A stretch of DNA of 64,000 bases from Clostridia bacterium (lineage in GTDB: Bacteria; Bacillota; Clostridia; Lachnospirales; Cellulosilyticaceae): the NCBI GenBank assembly GCA_029239755.1, contig JARBUI010000007.1:82040-146039 (forward strand), given 5' to 3'. Shown in pieces: positions 10,088-19,446 of the stretch; the stretch's first letter is position 1, and each line of letters opens with the position of its first letter. A model generated the notes under the pieces. It searched no databases, was not told the origin of the DNA, and was given only the letters and a program-made list of their open reading frames with translations. The translations under genes and the position numbers were made by a program.

Positions 10088-10124
10088 AAGGCACCCTATA
10101 AAGCGCTGCCTTATAAGATGCCTT
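10088..10124 (-). other. Intercistronic hairpin between permease and GH43 genes
   Basis: AAGGCA and TGCCTT arms enclose a partly self-complementary interior. It lies between the permease and GH43 genes and has no convincing U-tract, so it may be an mRNA processing or stability element, or a weak attenuator. Confidence 0.35.
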
Positions 10125-10155
10125 ATTTTTGTACCAATCCCTTTAATTGTTTTAA

Positions 10156-11028
10156 CTACCCTTTTACTCCACCTGCTGTCATACCCTCAATAAAGTATTG
10201 TTGGAAGAATAAAAACACAATAAGTATAGGAAGAATTGCCATAACTGAACCAGCAATAAGTACGTCGTAGTTATTACCATATGGTGTAATAAGAGTAGCA
10301 AGACCTATAGGTAATGTAAATTTCTCCTGAGATCTTAGTACGATTAACGGCCATAAAAATCCATTCCAGCTGTTCATCCCTACAAATATACCCATTGCAG
10401 CAAAAGATGGTGCCATAAGTGGCAGGATAATCCTACCAAAGATCCCATATTCTGAACATCCATCAATTCTGCCTGCTTCCATAAGCTCTCTAGGGATACC
10501 GCTTAAATACTGCCTAAAGAAGAAAATTGGAGCCGGTGCGGCCACAAATGGAAGAATAATTCCCCACATAGAGTCAATAAGCTTCATCCCTACTATTTGT
10601 TTATATAAAGGCAGCATAATGATTTCCATAGGTATCATCATAATCAAAATAACACACATAAAGATTTGGTTTTTATATTTAAAGTCATACATAGCAAAAC
10701 CATAGCCAACGATCGCACTTACTATAAGTGTGAGTGCAGCTTGAATAAATGTGATAAAGATGCTATTTTTAAACCACATAAAATAATTGTTTTCCCCTGT
10801 AAATAAGAAAATAAAATTCTTTAATGACATATTCGGGAAGTCAAGTCTAATATTAAGTCCGTATCTTAATAACTCTTTAGACGGCCTAAACGCTGCTAGT
10901 GTAATACAAAAGATCGGAAAGAGCACAATGAGCGCTAAGGCTATGAAAAAGAGAAACATAAGTATTGCTGATGGTGTTATCTGTGTTTTTTCTTTAAATT
11001 CTTTTTGTTTTTTCTTTTTGCTCATCAT
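10156..11028 (-). CDS. ABC sugar importer permease (MalG/AraQ-like)
   Basis: This is a 290-residue inner-membrane permease of the carbohydrate uptake 1 family with six predicted segments. The EAA loop is ELMEAGRIDGCSEYGIFGRIILPLMAP at about residues 190-215, the site that contacts the ATPase. It ends in GMTAGGVKG, the usual C-terminus of MalG-like permeases. GGGAGG lies upstream, and the start codon abuts the stop codon of the MalF-like gene, so the pair is translationally coupled. With its neighbours it would import arabinose-containing oligosaccharides. No ATPase gene is present, so a shared MsmX-type ATPase is expected. Confidence 0.9.
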   Translation of the reverse strand: MMSKKKKQKEFKEKTQITPSAILMFLFFIALALIVLFPIFCITLAAFRPSKELLRYGLNIRLDFPNMSLKNFIFLFTGENNYFMWFKNSIFITFIQAALTLIVSAIVGYGFAMYDFKYKNQIFMCVILIMMIPMEIIMLPLYKQIVGMKLIDSMWGIILPFVAAPAPIFFFRQYLSGIPRELMEAGRIDGCSEYGIFGRIILPLMAPSFAAMGIFVGMNSWNGFLWPLIVLRSQEKFTLPIGLATLITPYGNNYDVLIAGSVMAILPILIVFLFFQQYFIEGMTAGGVKG

Positions 11029-11958
11029 CTAATCCTCCCTCTTGAATAATCCAAATATATTGAGCTGTGCGAAATTAAGGATTAAGGCAAATAAGAGCAG
11101 TACAATACCAATTGCACATCCAAATCCTATGTTATTTTGTTCCCAGCCCTGTCTGTATAAATAACCTATGATAGTGAGTCCCATATCTTTAGGTGATTTA
11201 TTATTAGTAAAGATAATATAGCTTTCAGTAAACATTGCCATACCGCCATAAATACTAATTGTTAAAACATAGATTGTAATAGGTTTAAGCATTGGCATCG
11301 TTATGTGAAAGAACCTTTGCAGCGCAGTTGCCCCGTCTAGCGAAGCTGATTCATTGACTTCCTCAGGAATGTTCTGAAGACCTGATAAGAAATATAGGAT
11401 ATTTACTCCAGTCCATCTCCAGCAAGCTAAGAATAATAGTGCTGCAAAAGAAGTCTCTTGGATTCTAAGCCATTTAATTGGATGAAATCCAAACACTCCT
11501 ATCAATTGATTCATTAAAGAACCTGGTAACTCACCAAATATAAGCCTAAAAACCGTACCTGCAACAACAACAGAAGTTAATGCAGGAATGAATAATGTCG
11601 ATCTAAAGAAGTTTCTTCCTATCATTTTTTTGCTGTTTAGGAGACAGGCCAAAATCATTGGTCCTGGAATAAGTAATGCAAGTGTTAATATTGTATAAAC
11701 CACACTGTTCTTAATAGCTTTAAAAAAAGTGGGGTTAAGTAAGTTTTTATAATTCTCAAATCCTATAAATTCTATCTTTCCAGGTAAAACCGTCTGAAAA
11801 CTCATTACTCCTATAGAGATAACGGGATAAATAAAGAACACTATGAAAATAATAATAAATGGTGATATAAATACATATGGCGCTATTGTAGGTGAATATA
11901 GAAAGTCCCTTAGTCCCTTATGTTTACCTGCAGCTTTATTAGTATCACTATTCATCAT
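11029..11958 (-). CDS. ABC sugar importer permease (MalF/AraP-like)
   Basis: This 309-residue permease forms the heterodimer partner of the MalG-like protein encoded immediately downstream. After a cytoplasmic N-terminus come six hydrophobic segments. The EAA loop is EEVNESASLDGATALQRFFHITMPMLKP at about residues 205-230. GGAGGGAG precedes the paired ATG codons. It is separated from the binding-protein gene by a strong hairpin, so its transcript level is probably lower. The substrate is inferred from the operon, which encodes arabinan hydrolases on both sides. Confidence 0.9.
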   Translation of the reverse strand: MMNSDTNKAAGKHKGLRDFLYSPTIAPYVFISPFIIIFIVFFIYPVISIGVMSFQTVLPGKIEFIGFENYKNLLNPTFFKAIKNSVVYTILTLALLIPGPMILACLLNSKKMIGRNFFRSTLFIPALTSVVVAGTVFRLIFGELPGSLMNQLIGVFGFHPIKWLRIQETSFAALLFLACWRWTGVNILYFLSGLQNIPEEVNESASLDGATALQRFFHITMPMLKPITIYVLTISIYGGMAMFTESYIIFTNNKSPKDMGLTIIGYLYRQGWEQNNIGFGCAIGIVLLLFALILNFAQLNIFGLFKRED

Positions 11959-11997
11959 ATCACTCCCTCCTGCTACGCTAGTTACGCATCATATTAT

Positions 11998-12050
11998 GTA
12001 GTAATATAGCACCTTCGCAGCGTTTGCTGCCCTGGTGCTATATCTACTAC
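11998..12050 (-). other. Hairpin between binding-protein and permease genes
   Basis: The arms ATATAGCACC and GGTGCTATAT, extended by GTAGT/ACTAC, surround a second small stem GCAG/CTGC. There is no U-tract. Structures like this downstream of binding-protein genes commonly stabilise the upstream mRNA, which would raise binding protein over permease. Confidence 0.6.
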
Positions 12051-12065
12051 TTTGTTACCATTTAA

Positions 12066-13412
12066 CTATTTAAGCTTACTTTGTTCATCAGCTACAAGTG
12101 CAGCAGGATCTTCTAAATCTTCAAATGCTCTAAAGAGTGTAGTCGTTTTAAGTGCATCCATAACCTTTGGAAGGTTTTCACCTGCAGTAATCGCTGGTAT
12201 TTCCTCTTTAATTTCATTAAGAACATCAAATGGGCTGTTTAAGAAAAAGTCTGTAAATTTGTTTGGTTCTTTGAGAGCTGGGTCACTCCATACTTCTGTT
12301 CTAATTGGATCAAAGCCTAGTGTTTTCCAGATTTCAATATTTCCTTCTTTTGATAACTTAGCAAATGCTAAGAAATCTTTTGCAAGCTGTGGATCTTTTG
12401 CTTGGTTTGTAACAGCTGTACCTGTTCCGCCAAGACCTACAGAACGAGGCTGACCTTTTTCCCATACTGGGTTTGGAGCAATCATCATTTTTTGATTTAG
12501 GTCAGGCATGTAGTCTGTGAATCTTCCCATGTACCAAAGTGGCATACTTACTGAAGCAGCTCCGCCGTTATTCATGAAACCATAATATTCTTCTGCATGA
12601 TGGAATCCGCCTGGAGCCACTACAATAGAACCTTCTTTAATCATATCTTGAACAAGTGTCATGGCTTTAATAAACTCTGGTGAATCAACATTTGGAGAGC
12701 CGTCTGCCTTAAGAAGGTCACCGCCTTGTGAAGAAAGCATTGGCCAGAATGACCATGGGTCTGCTGTTTCACAAGTTGCCATTGGAACTCCTGTTTTCTC
12801 TAAAACAGTTTTTCCTGCTTTTCTAAAGTCATCCCATGTAACGATAGTTGCTGGATCAACCCCTGCCTGATCTAAAATTTCTTTATTATAGTAAGTTACA
12901 GAGGCTCCGATGTGGAAGCAAATACCATAATATTTATCATCTTTACCATAAATCTGTACACGTCCTTTTACGATGTTATCAATTTCTGGATCGACAATAT
13001 CATTTAAAGGAAGTAGTTGTGGGTCACCTTTAAGGTAATTTGCGAATTTACCAAGCTCAATATCCGCTATATCTGGTGCACCTGTGCCTGACTGAAGTGC
13101 AATGAGTAATTTACTGTGCATATCGTCATATGGAAGTACTGTGTAGTTAAGTTTAATCTGTCTGTCTGGATTTTTTTCATTCCAAACACCAGCCATTTTT
13201 TCATAGAAACCTGTATGTATTTCTTGGAATGTCCATAGCTCTAATGTTTTAGCGTCCCCTGATGCTGCTGGTGCTTCTTCAGTTTTTGCCTCTGAAGCTG
13301 TCTCTTTCGTCTCTGCTGGTGCTTCAGTAGTAGGAGCCTGCCCCCCGCCGCATCCTGCTAACATTGTCCCAGCTAACATTACACTTGCTAATTTTGCTGC
13401 AATTTTTTTCAT
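12066..13412 (-). CDS. ABC sugar-binding lipoprotein
   Basis: This 448-residue extracytoplasmic solute-binding protein of family 1 has a lipoprotein signal peptide with lipobox LAGC (Cys at about residue 21) followed by a Gly, Glu and Thr-rich linker. The mature part has the family features LELWTFQEIHTGFYEKM, DIADIELGKFANYL, YYNKEILDQAGVDP and GGTGTAVTNQAKDPQLAKDFLAF. It captures sugar for the two permeases encoded downstream and could also present ligand to the chemoreceptor of the same operon. It starts only 14 bases after abfA, with AGGGAGG well placed. Arabino-oligosaccharides are the likely ligand, inferred from context. Confidence 0.92.
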   Translation of the reverse strand: MKKIAAKLASVMLAGTMLAGCGGGQAPTTEAPAETKETASEAKTEEAPAASGDAKTLELWTFQEIHTGFYEKMAGVWNEKNPDRQIKLNYTVLPYDDMHSKLLIALQSGTGAPDIADIELGKFANYLKGDPQLLPLNDIVDPEIDNIVKGRVQIYGKDDKYYGICFHIGASVTYYNKEILDQAGVDPATIVTWDDFRKAGKTVLEKTGVPMATCETADPWSFWPMLSSQGGDLLKADGSPNVDSPEFIKAMTLVQDMIKEGSIVVAPGGFHHAEEYYGFMNNGGAASVSMPLWYMGRFTDYMPDLNQKMMIAPNPVWEKGQPRSVGLGGTGTAVTNQAKDPQLAKDFLAFAKLSKEGNIEIWKTLGFDPIRTEVWSDPALKEPNKFTDFFLNSPFDVLNEIKEEIPAITAGENLPKVMDALKTTTLFRAFEDLEDPAALVADEQSKLK

Positions 13413-13426
13413 AATTTATACCCTCC

Positions 13427-14947
<1,521 letters not shown>

Positions 14948-15071
14948 TTACCTCTTTTCCAATTGCTTTAGTTATAAGTATAATAATCACTATTCAAGTC
15001 CAAAACCAATACAGCTTTATTTACTTTACTTTTTTCTAAACTATTACATATTTTATTAAACCTTTTATAAT

Positions 15072-15100
15072 ACTTATTATATACCAAACATATAATAAGT
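15072..15100. promoter_or_regulatory. Perfect 11-7-11 palindromic operator candidate over the abfA promoter
   Basis: ACTTATTATAT and ATATAATAAGT are perfect inverted repeats separated by ACCAAAC. The palindrome covers the end of the -35 hexamer, the whole spacer and the -10 box of the operon promoter, so a protein bound here would block RNA polymerase. The adjacent ArsR-like regulator is the obvious candidate ligand, by inference. Confidence 0.7.
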
Positions 15101-15103
15101 CAA
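15076..15103 (-). promoter_or_regulatory. Sigma-A promoter of the arabinan operon
   Basis: On the minus strand the sequence reads TTGACT, a 16-bp spacer, then TATAAT. It is the best promoter in the intergenic region and points at abfA. Confidence 0.75.
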
Positions 15104-15268
15104 CAAGTATTTGTAGCTTTATTAATATTTTTTATCGGTTTTTTCAATAAAAAATTACTCACTTATTTATTTTTATTTTGTATTTACTATAACTTTCTAG
15201 ATTCATTTAGATTCTTTTCACACTTCCAAATCTATATAAAAGGCTTAAATACGCCAAAAATCAACTTT

Positions 15269-15288
15269 ACTTTAGATTTTACTAAAGT
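15269..15288. promoter_or_regulatory. Short palindrome ACTTTAG-N6-CTAAAGT
   Basis: These are perfect 7-bp arms about 170 bp upstream of the operon promoter. It could be a secondary operator or chance in AT-rich DNA. Its arms differ from those of the main palindrome. Confidence 0.3.
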
Positions 15289-15386
15289 ATTTTTTTGTTT
15301 TATTTACCACTACCTCTTCTCTCTTCAGTCTATTACCTCGTTTTATCTCTATATTCTAGGAAAGCGTCCAAAGAACTTAAATAGAA

Positions 15387-15445
15387 AAGCAGAAGGTATT
15401 TAGAATTTAAAGACTATATCTTTAAGTTCTAAATACCTTCTGCTT
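15387..15445 (-). terminator. Terminator of the ArsR-like regulator gene
   Basis: Perfect 19-bp arms (beginning AAGCAGAAGG) are followed by a weak internal extension and a T-rich run on the minus strand. It starts 14 bases after the stop codon. Confidence 0.75.
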
Positions 15446-15458
15446 ACATGTTTCTAAC

Positions 15459-16367
15459 TTACTCGTATATCATTCTAGCATTAATATGCTGATTGTAATT
15501 ACCGAAACCTTTACCAAAAATAGTAAGTCCTCCTACATTTTCAGCATCGATTGGCACCCCTACCTTTAAAGTGATCTCACTCTTATAATTTATCTCCAGT
15601 TCATCAATACACAGATCACCAATTCTCTTCCCATCCATAAATGACCCATCTTTATTAATGGAAAGCAGCTTTAATAATCCGTACTGATTCCAATTAGGTG
15701 TCCACCACGAAGGTGTATAAATGCCCCTAATAACCCCAAAGTCTCCTGGGCTAGTCCAATACCCTAAGTATTCATTATTAAGATGAAAGTGGATATCACT
15801 TGGCCAGTCTTCACAATATCCCGGTGCTTCAGAAGAAATCTCAAATGAAATTTGGATTTCTGTGAGCTTTTGATTAGATTTTAAATAATTTGGAATTCTA
15901 TATTCTACAAATCCTTTACCAAACCATATAATACTCGCATCGCTTCTTTCAGGCGCGTCAAAATACCTTGGATCATCTACTTCTCCAATAATTGAAGTCT
16001 TTGTAGATATACCGCATGTAGGAAAAATATTATAGTTAGTATAACTTCCAACAGGAATTTCAACTATATACATGCTATCTCTAGCCACATCTACAAGAAA
16101 GTCTATCATCAGTCTGTTTTCTTTGAGATGGCATATCTTTTGGGAACCACGTTTTCCAGACATGAGAACAACATCAATAATACCTGCGTCTACAAGTATT
16201 TTCATATGCTGCGTCATAGCACCATTCGTAATATTTAACTGGCTTGCTAATTCATTAAGGTTCATTTGCTTATTTTTAGAAAGAATCTTTATCAGATTCA
16301 TTCGCACGGTTGAGCCTAACGCCTTGCATACTTCTACCGTTTCTTCTGCACTTGATATTTCTCTCAT
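15459..16367 (-). CDS. ArsR-family HTH regulator with large C-terminal beta-rich domain, probable arabinan operon regulator
   Basis: Residues 1-90 form an ArsR-type winged helix: VCKALGSTVRMNLIKILSKNKQMNLNELAS, with recognition helix NITNGAMTQHMKILVDAG. Typical ArsR proteins stop near 100-120 residues, but this one continues for about 210 more. That C-terminal part is rich in aromatic and polar residues (GYCEDWPSDIHFHLNNEYLGYW, TPSWWTPNWNQYGLL) and reads like a beta-sandwich ligand-binding fold. No ArsR metal-site cysteine cluster is seen. It lies directly upstream of the arabinan operon in the same orientation and has its own promoter and terminator. I infer a one-component sugar-responsive regulator. 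Whether it represses or activates is not evident, although the promoter-covering palindrome favours repression. Confidence 0.75.
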   Translation of the reverse strand: MREISSAEETVEVCKALGSTVRMNLIKILSKNKQMNLNELASQLNITNGAMTQHMKILVDAGIIDVVLMSGKRGSQKICHLKENRLMIDFLVDVARDSMYIVEIPVGSYTNYNIFPTCGISTKTSIIGEVDDPRYFDAPERSDASIIWFGKGFVEYRIPNYLKSNQKLTEIQISFEISSEAPGYCEDWPSDIHFHLNNEYLGYWTSPGDFGVIRGIYTPSWWTPNWNQYGLLKLLSINKDGSFMDGKRIGDLCIDELEINYKSEITLKVGVPIDAENVGGLTIFGKGFGNYNQHINARMIYE

Positions 16368-16405
16368 TATTTCTCAACCTTTTCCTTTAGTATTTTCTAA
16401 AATAG

Positions 16406-16434
16406 ATTATAACCTTATTATCCTTCTGTTACAA
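16406..16434 (-). promoter_or_regulatory. Sigma-A promoter of the ArsR-like regulator gene
   Basis: The minus strand reads TTGTAA, 17 bases, then TATAAT, ending about 38 bases before the start codon. An imperfect palindrome TATTTT-CT-AAAATA at 16391-16404 overlaps the expected transcription start and could serve autoregulation. Confidence 0.7.
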
Positions 16435-16510
16435 GTGTTTGACAAAATTTTTAACAGTTGACAACCTAAGTTTTATATTTTTCTAAATCAATTCAACCTT
16501 AAAACCACTT

Positions 16511-18145
16511 CTATTTCCAGAACTTTTGAGGAACAAATCCAAACAGTACAGGTGCTGATGAGCCATTGGGAAGCATATAAACAAACTGGTTAGTCTGATT
16601 AGCTTTAATCATACCTATAAGTGTAGCAATCTTCTTATTTGACAGTACTTCCTCTCTTGGACTATCAAATACTTTAGCAGATCCCCACTTAATAGCTCCT
16701 TGATAACCTCCGCCTCTAGCATTAAGAACAATTCCCATATCTCCATGATTTTTAACTTTAATAAGAACAGATACCCCATAGTTACCCATATTTTTAACCG
16801 ATTCTCCCGTTAAGGCGTCCTTGCCAGTTATCCATTCTTCCTGGCTTTTGCCTAAAACAAGCTTAGCTGGATTATCAATTTGTGCTGCATCTACAGTGTA
16901 ACTGCGTTCAACCACGCAAAAGGTGCCTCTTATGTGCTGATCTCGTTTAAGAATACTCAAATTGACTAGATTATTGAGAGATGAGCTGGTATCTAAAACT
17001 GCAACTGTAAATGTAACATCCGTATTACTTTCAAAATCCAGCAGTCCTGATATGACATCCTCTTTATTCCACGCTTTATAAAGAGAACTATCATAGATGC
17101 AAAGGGGTTTTCCTGGTTTTAAAATATAATCCTTCTTTCCTATTCCTTTGAAATAATCTCTTAAGGCTGCCTGCCCTGTCCCTAATATATCTCTGTCCGG
17201 CCCTTTAACAGCTTGATTTGAGACATATAAACGGCTGTCTTCACTTCCAGCCAAAGTCGCTGTAATCACTAACTTTTTATTTAATCCAACTGCATTTTGA
17301 TGATGTACGAGCAGCCTCCCCTTACCTTTAACTGTATCTCTATAAAGAATACCACTCGTACTAATACGTTCTGGAGAATTGCTGACAATAAGTGTGCCTG
17401 CCTTGTCTTCAATTTGTACATCTGTTACGTCTTCAAAAGTATTATAGTCTTTATCTATGTAGCCTTCTAGTAAGTCTCCTTGCTTTCCCTTCATAAATAA
17501 GTAATAGCCATTTCTTTCGATTATGCTCGTCCCGACTTTTATGCTGCAAGTTTTAGGTACTGACCAATTTCCCCACTCATCCTGCACCTGCATAGTTACC
17601 TCATAATTCCCAGCCTTTTTGAAATATTTAGGCTTTCCAGCAACCTTTATGCCAGTGGCGAGGTTCTTATAAGTCCACTTTTGACTCTTAACCTTGAGTC
17701 CATTAGGATTGTCATAAGGATAAATGAAGTCAATCTTTTCCCCTATTGCGTATAGCTTTTTTTCTGTTTTAAAACCCATTATACTAATAGGCTGGCTTTT
17801 TTTAATCCATATTTTTCTGCTCACCCAGTCACTCCATAAACCGGTCTGATCCTTCACTCGTAAAAATATCTCATACTGTCCTGGTTCTGCACTTTTTAAT
17901 AGGAGCGATAAATTAGAAGATGTTTTTCTCTTTTTGTCAATAATAGTCATCCATTCCCTGCGAGTAATTTTTTCACCTGCTGGGCTGTAACTTGTATCTA
18001 ATACCCCCATAGGTTCTCTTTGCTGATATTCTTTCTTTTCAAATTCAAAACTTGCAGCCGGCTTAATAGGCGCAGCAAGCATGATAGATGTGACTATGAA
18101 GAATGTTATCACTAGCTGCAGTATAAGTTTTATGTATCTTTTCAT
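16511..18145 (-). CDS. Exported protein of unknown function with two PKD/Ig-like repeats
   Basis: I do not recognise this 544-residue protein as a whole. It has a classical signal peptide (residues 1-31, ending near PIKPAASFEF). Two similar beta-sandwich repeats follow, the first ending LWSDWVSRKIWIKK (about 80-115) and the second ending EWGNWSVPKTCSIKV (about 190-205). These resemble the PKD/Ig-like repeats of clostridial surface proteins. The C-terminal 300 residues (from IIERNGYYLFMKG) are unfamiliar and end in PVLFGFVPQKFWK. No anchor motif, SLH domain or catalytic signature is seen. AGAGGGA precedes the ATG. It appears monocistronic, and the neighbours do not indicate a role. Confidence 0.6.
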   Translation of the reverse strand: MKRYIKLILQLVITFFIVTSIMLAAPIKPAASFEFEKKEYQQREPMGVLDTSYSPAGEKITRREWMTIIDKKRKTSSNLSLLLKSAEPGQYEIFLRVKDQTGLWSDWVSRKIWIKKSQPISIMGFKTEKKLYAIGEKIDFIYPYDNPNGLKVKSQKWTYKNLATGIKVAGKPKYFKKAGNYEVTMQVQDEWGNWSVPKTCSIKVGTSIIERNGYYLFMKGKQGDLLEGYIDKDYNTFEDVTDVQIEDKAGTLIVSNSPERISTSGILYRDTVKGKGRLLVHHQNAVGLNKKLVITATLAGSEDSRLYVSNQAVKGPDRDILGTGQAALRDYFKGIGKKDYILKPGKPLCIYDSSLYKAWNKEDVISGLLDFESNTDVTFTVAVLDTSSSLNNLVNLSILKRDQHIRGTFCVVERSYTVDAAQIDNPAKLVLGKSQEEWITGKDALTGESVKNMGNYGVSVLIKVKNHGDMGIVLNARGGGYQGAIKWGSAKVFDSPREEVLSNKKIATLIGMIKANQTNQFVYMLPNGSSAPVLFGFVPQKFWK

Positions 18146-18193
18146 AGTATATCCCTCTGTAAGTTATGATAAAATCAAATGCTTATATAGTTT

Positions 18194-18202
18194 ATTATAC
18201 CA
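18194..18202 (-). promoter_or_regulatory. Extended -10 promoter candidate
   Basis: TGGTATAAT is read on the minus strand about 50 bases before the exported-protein start codon. No good -35 hexamer is visible, so it would act as an extended -10 promoter. Confidence 0.4.
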
Positions 18203-18305
18203 GAATATCTGTCTCATTGATGCTTTTTTATCATCACTGTTTGTACAGAAGAAATATACACACCTCTAAGCATACTCGTTGCAACGTTTGGTAAATATTT
18301 CCTTC

Positions 18306-19274
18306 TCATAAATTAAAAAAATTTGTTTTTTGGATGGGCTTCACCCTATCAAGTGCTGCCTTAAGCCTTTCATCACTATATATTTGTTTTACCCTTTTCA
18401 TTCTTTCTCTTATTTGTACTTTAGTTTCCTTAGCGGATCTATTTGTTTCATTGTAAATTGCACAAAATGCCATACCTATATATCTTAGGTCTAATCTATT
18501 TAGCATATATTCTCCAAGTCCAGCTTGTTCCAGCAGTTCTTCCAGAAGCTGATGCACCTGCACCTCATCTTCCCACATCTGTGGATTATAGGTATGAAGT
18601 GCAGATTTGGGATTACGTCTATAATGATACCAAGTATTGTGATCAATACACACTCCGCTGCATTTCAGCAACGCTTGTACTGTGAAAACAAGATCTTCCA
18701 TGATGGATAACCCGTTTTTAAATCTAAGTTTATACTCATCTATAAAGGTCTTCTTATACAGACACCTCCACACTGAACCCATAATATAAGTGTACTTTGG
18801 CATAATATCATCAATCCCTATCATATTGGCTATAATATCATCTATAACTTCTTGTTTATTCAGGCTATTGCTTTTAACCTTTAATAACTTAGGCGTACTT
18901 CCCAGCCTGTCATCTTTATAATAGTTGCATAAACAAATCTCATATCCTGATCTAGACAGCTTACCATACATACTCTCATACATCTTTGGCTCTATCCAAT
19001 CATCAGGATCGACAAAACCTATATAGTTTCCCTTGGCAATCCCTAGTCCTATGTTTCTGGCTGCGGCAACCCCCTGATTGATTTTATCAACAACTTTTAT
19101 TCTAGCATCTTCTTTTGCATATTGATTACATATTGCAAGACTATTATCCGGTGAACCATCATTGATGAGTATAACTTCAATATCTAACATAGTTTGTGCT
19201 AATATACTTTCTATACACTTAGGCAAATATTTTTCTACATTATATATTGGCACAATAATACTTACTAAGTCCAT
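18306..19274 (-). CDS. Family 2 glycosyltransferase
   Basis: This is a GT-A fold glycosyltransferase. It opens with VSIIVPIYNVEKYLPKCIESILAQT, then VILINDGSPDNS (nucleotide binding), GVAAARNIGLGIAKGNYIGFVDPDDWIEP (DXD-type metal site DPDD near residue 95) and EDLVFTVQALLKC. The type is typical of exopolysaccharide or surface glycan transferases that use UDP-sugars in the cytoplasm. No transmembrane helix is seen. I prefer the ATG at 19274, which has AAAGGA eight bases upstream, over the upstream ATG at 19295, whose Shine-Dalgarno is too close. It stands alone, so the acceptor glycan cannot be inferred. Confidence 0.85.
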   Translation of the reverse strand: MDLVSIIVPIYNVEKYLPKCIESILAQTMLDIEVILINDGSPDNSLAICNQYAKEDARIKVVDKINQGVAAARNIGLGIAKGNYIGFVDPDDWIEPKMYESMYGKLSRSGYEICLCNYYKDDRLGSTPKLLKVKSNSLNKQEVIDDIIANMIGIDDIMPKYTYIMGSVWRCLYKKTFIDEYKLRFKNGLSIMEDLVFTVQALLKCSGVCIDHNTWYHYRRNPKSALHTYNPQMWEDEVQVHQLLEELLEQAGLGEYMLNRLDLRYIGMAFCAIYNETNRSAKETKVQIRERMKRVKQIYSDERLKAALDRVKPIQKTNFFNL

Positions 19275-19368
19275 AGCACACATCCTTTGCTTCATTATCC
19301 TTTTCTTTTAATAATTATAGTATTTAATTGAATCTTATCACTTCACACCTTCCTCAGAAGTGCAAGGC

Positions 19369-19411
19369 AAAAAGATGGCTATACTCTATTTATATAGAGT
19401 TATAGCCATCT
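19369..19411 (-). terminator. Terminator of the sigma/anti-sigma/stalk operon
   Basis: AGATGGCTATA-rich arms pair over about 17 bp with one bulge and are followed by T5 on the minus strand. It lies 36 bases beyond the stalk-protein stop codon. Confidence 0.8.
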
Positions 19412-19446
19412 CATTCGTGTTATATAACTTTTACTTTAAAAAATAA

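Noticed and set aside
12052-12453. 133-residue plus-strand ORF opposite the binding-protein gene
   Set aside because: It is fully antisense to the family-1 binding protein, which has a clear lipobox and conserved motifs. It is a shadow frame.
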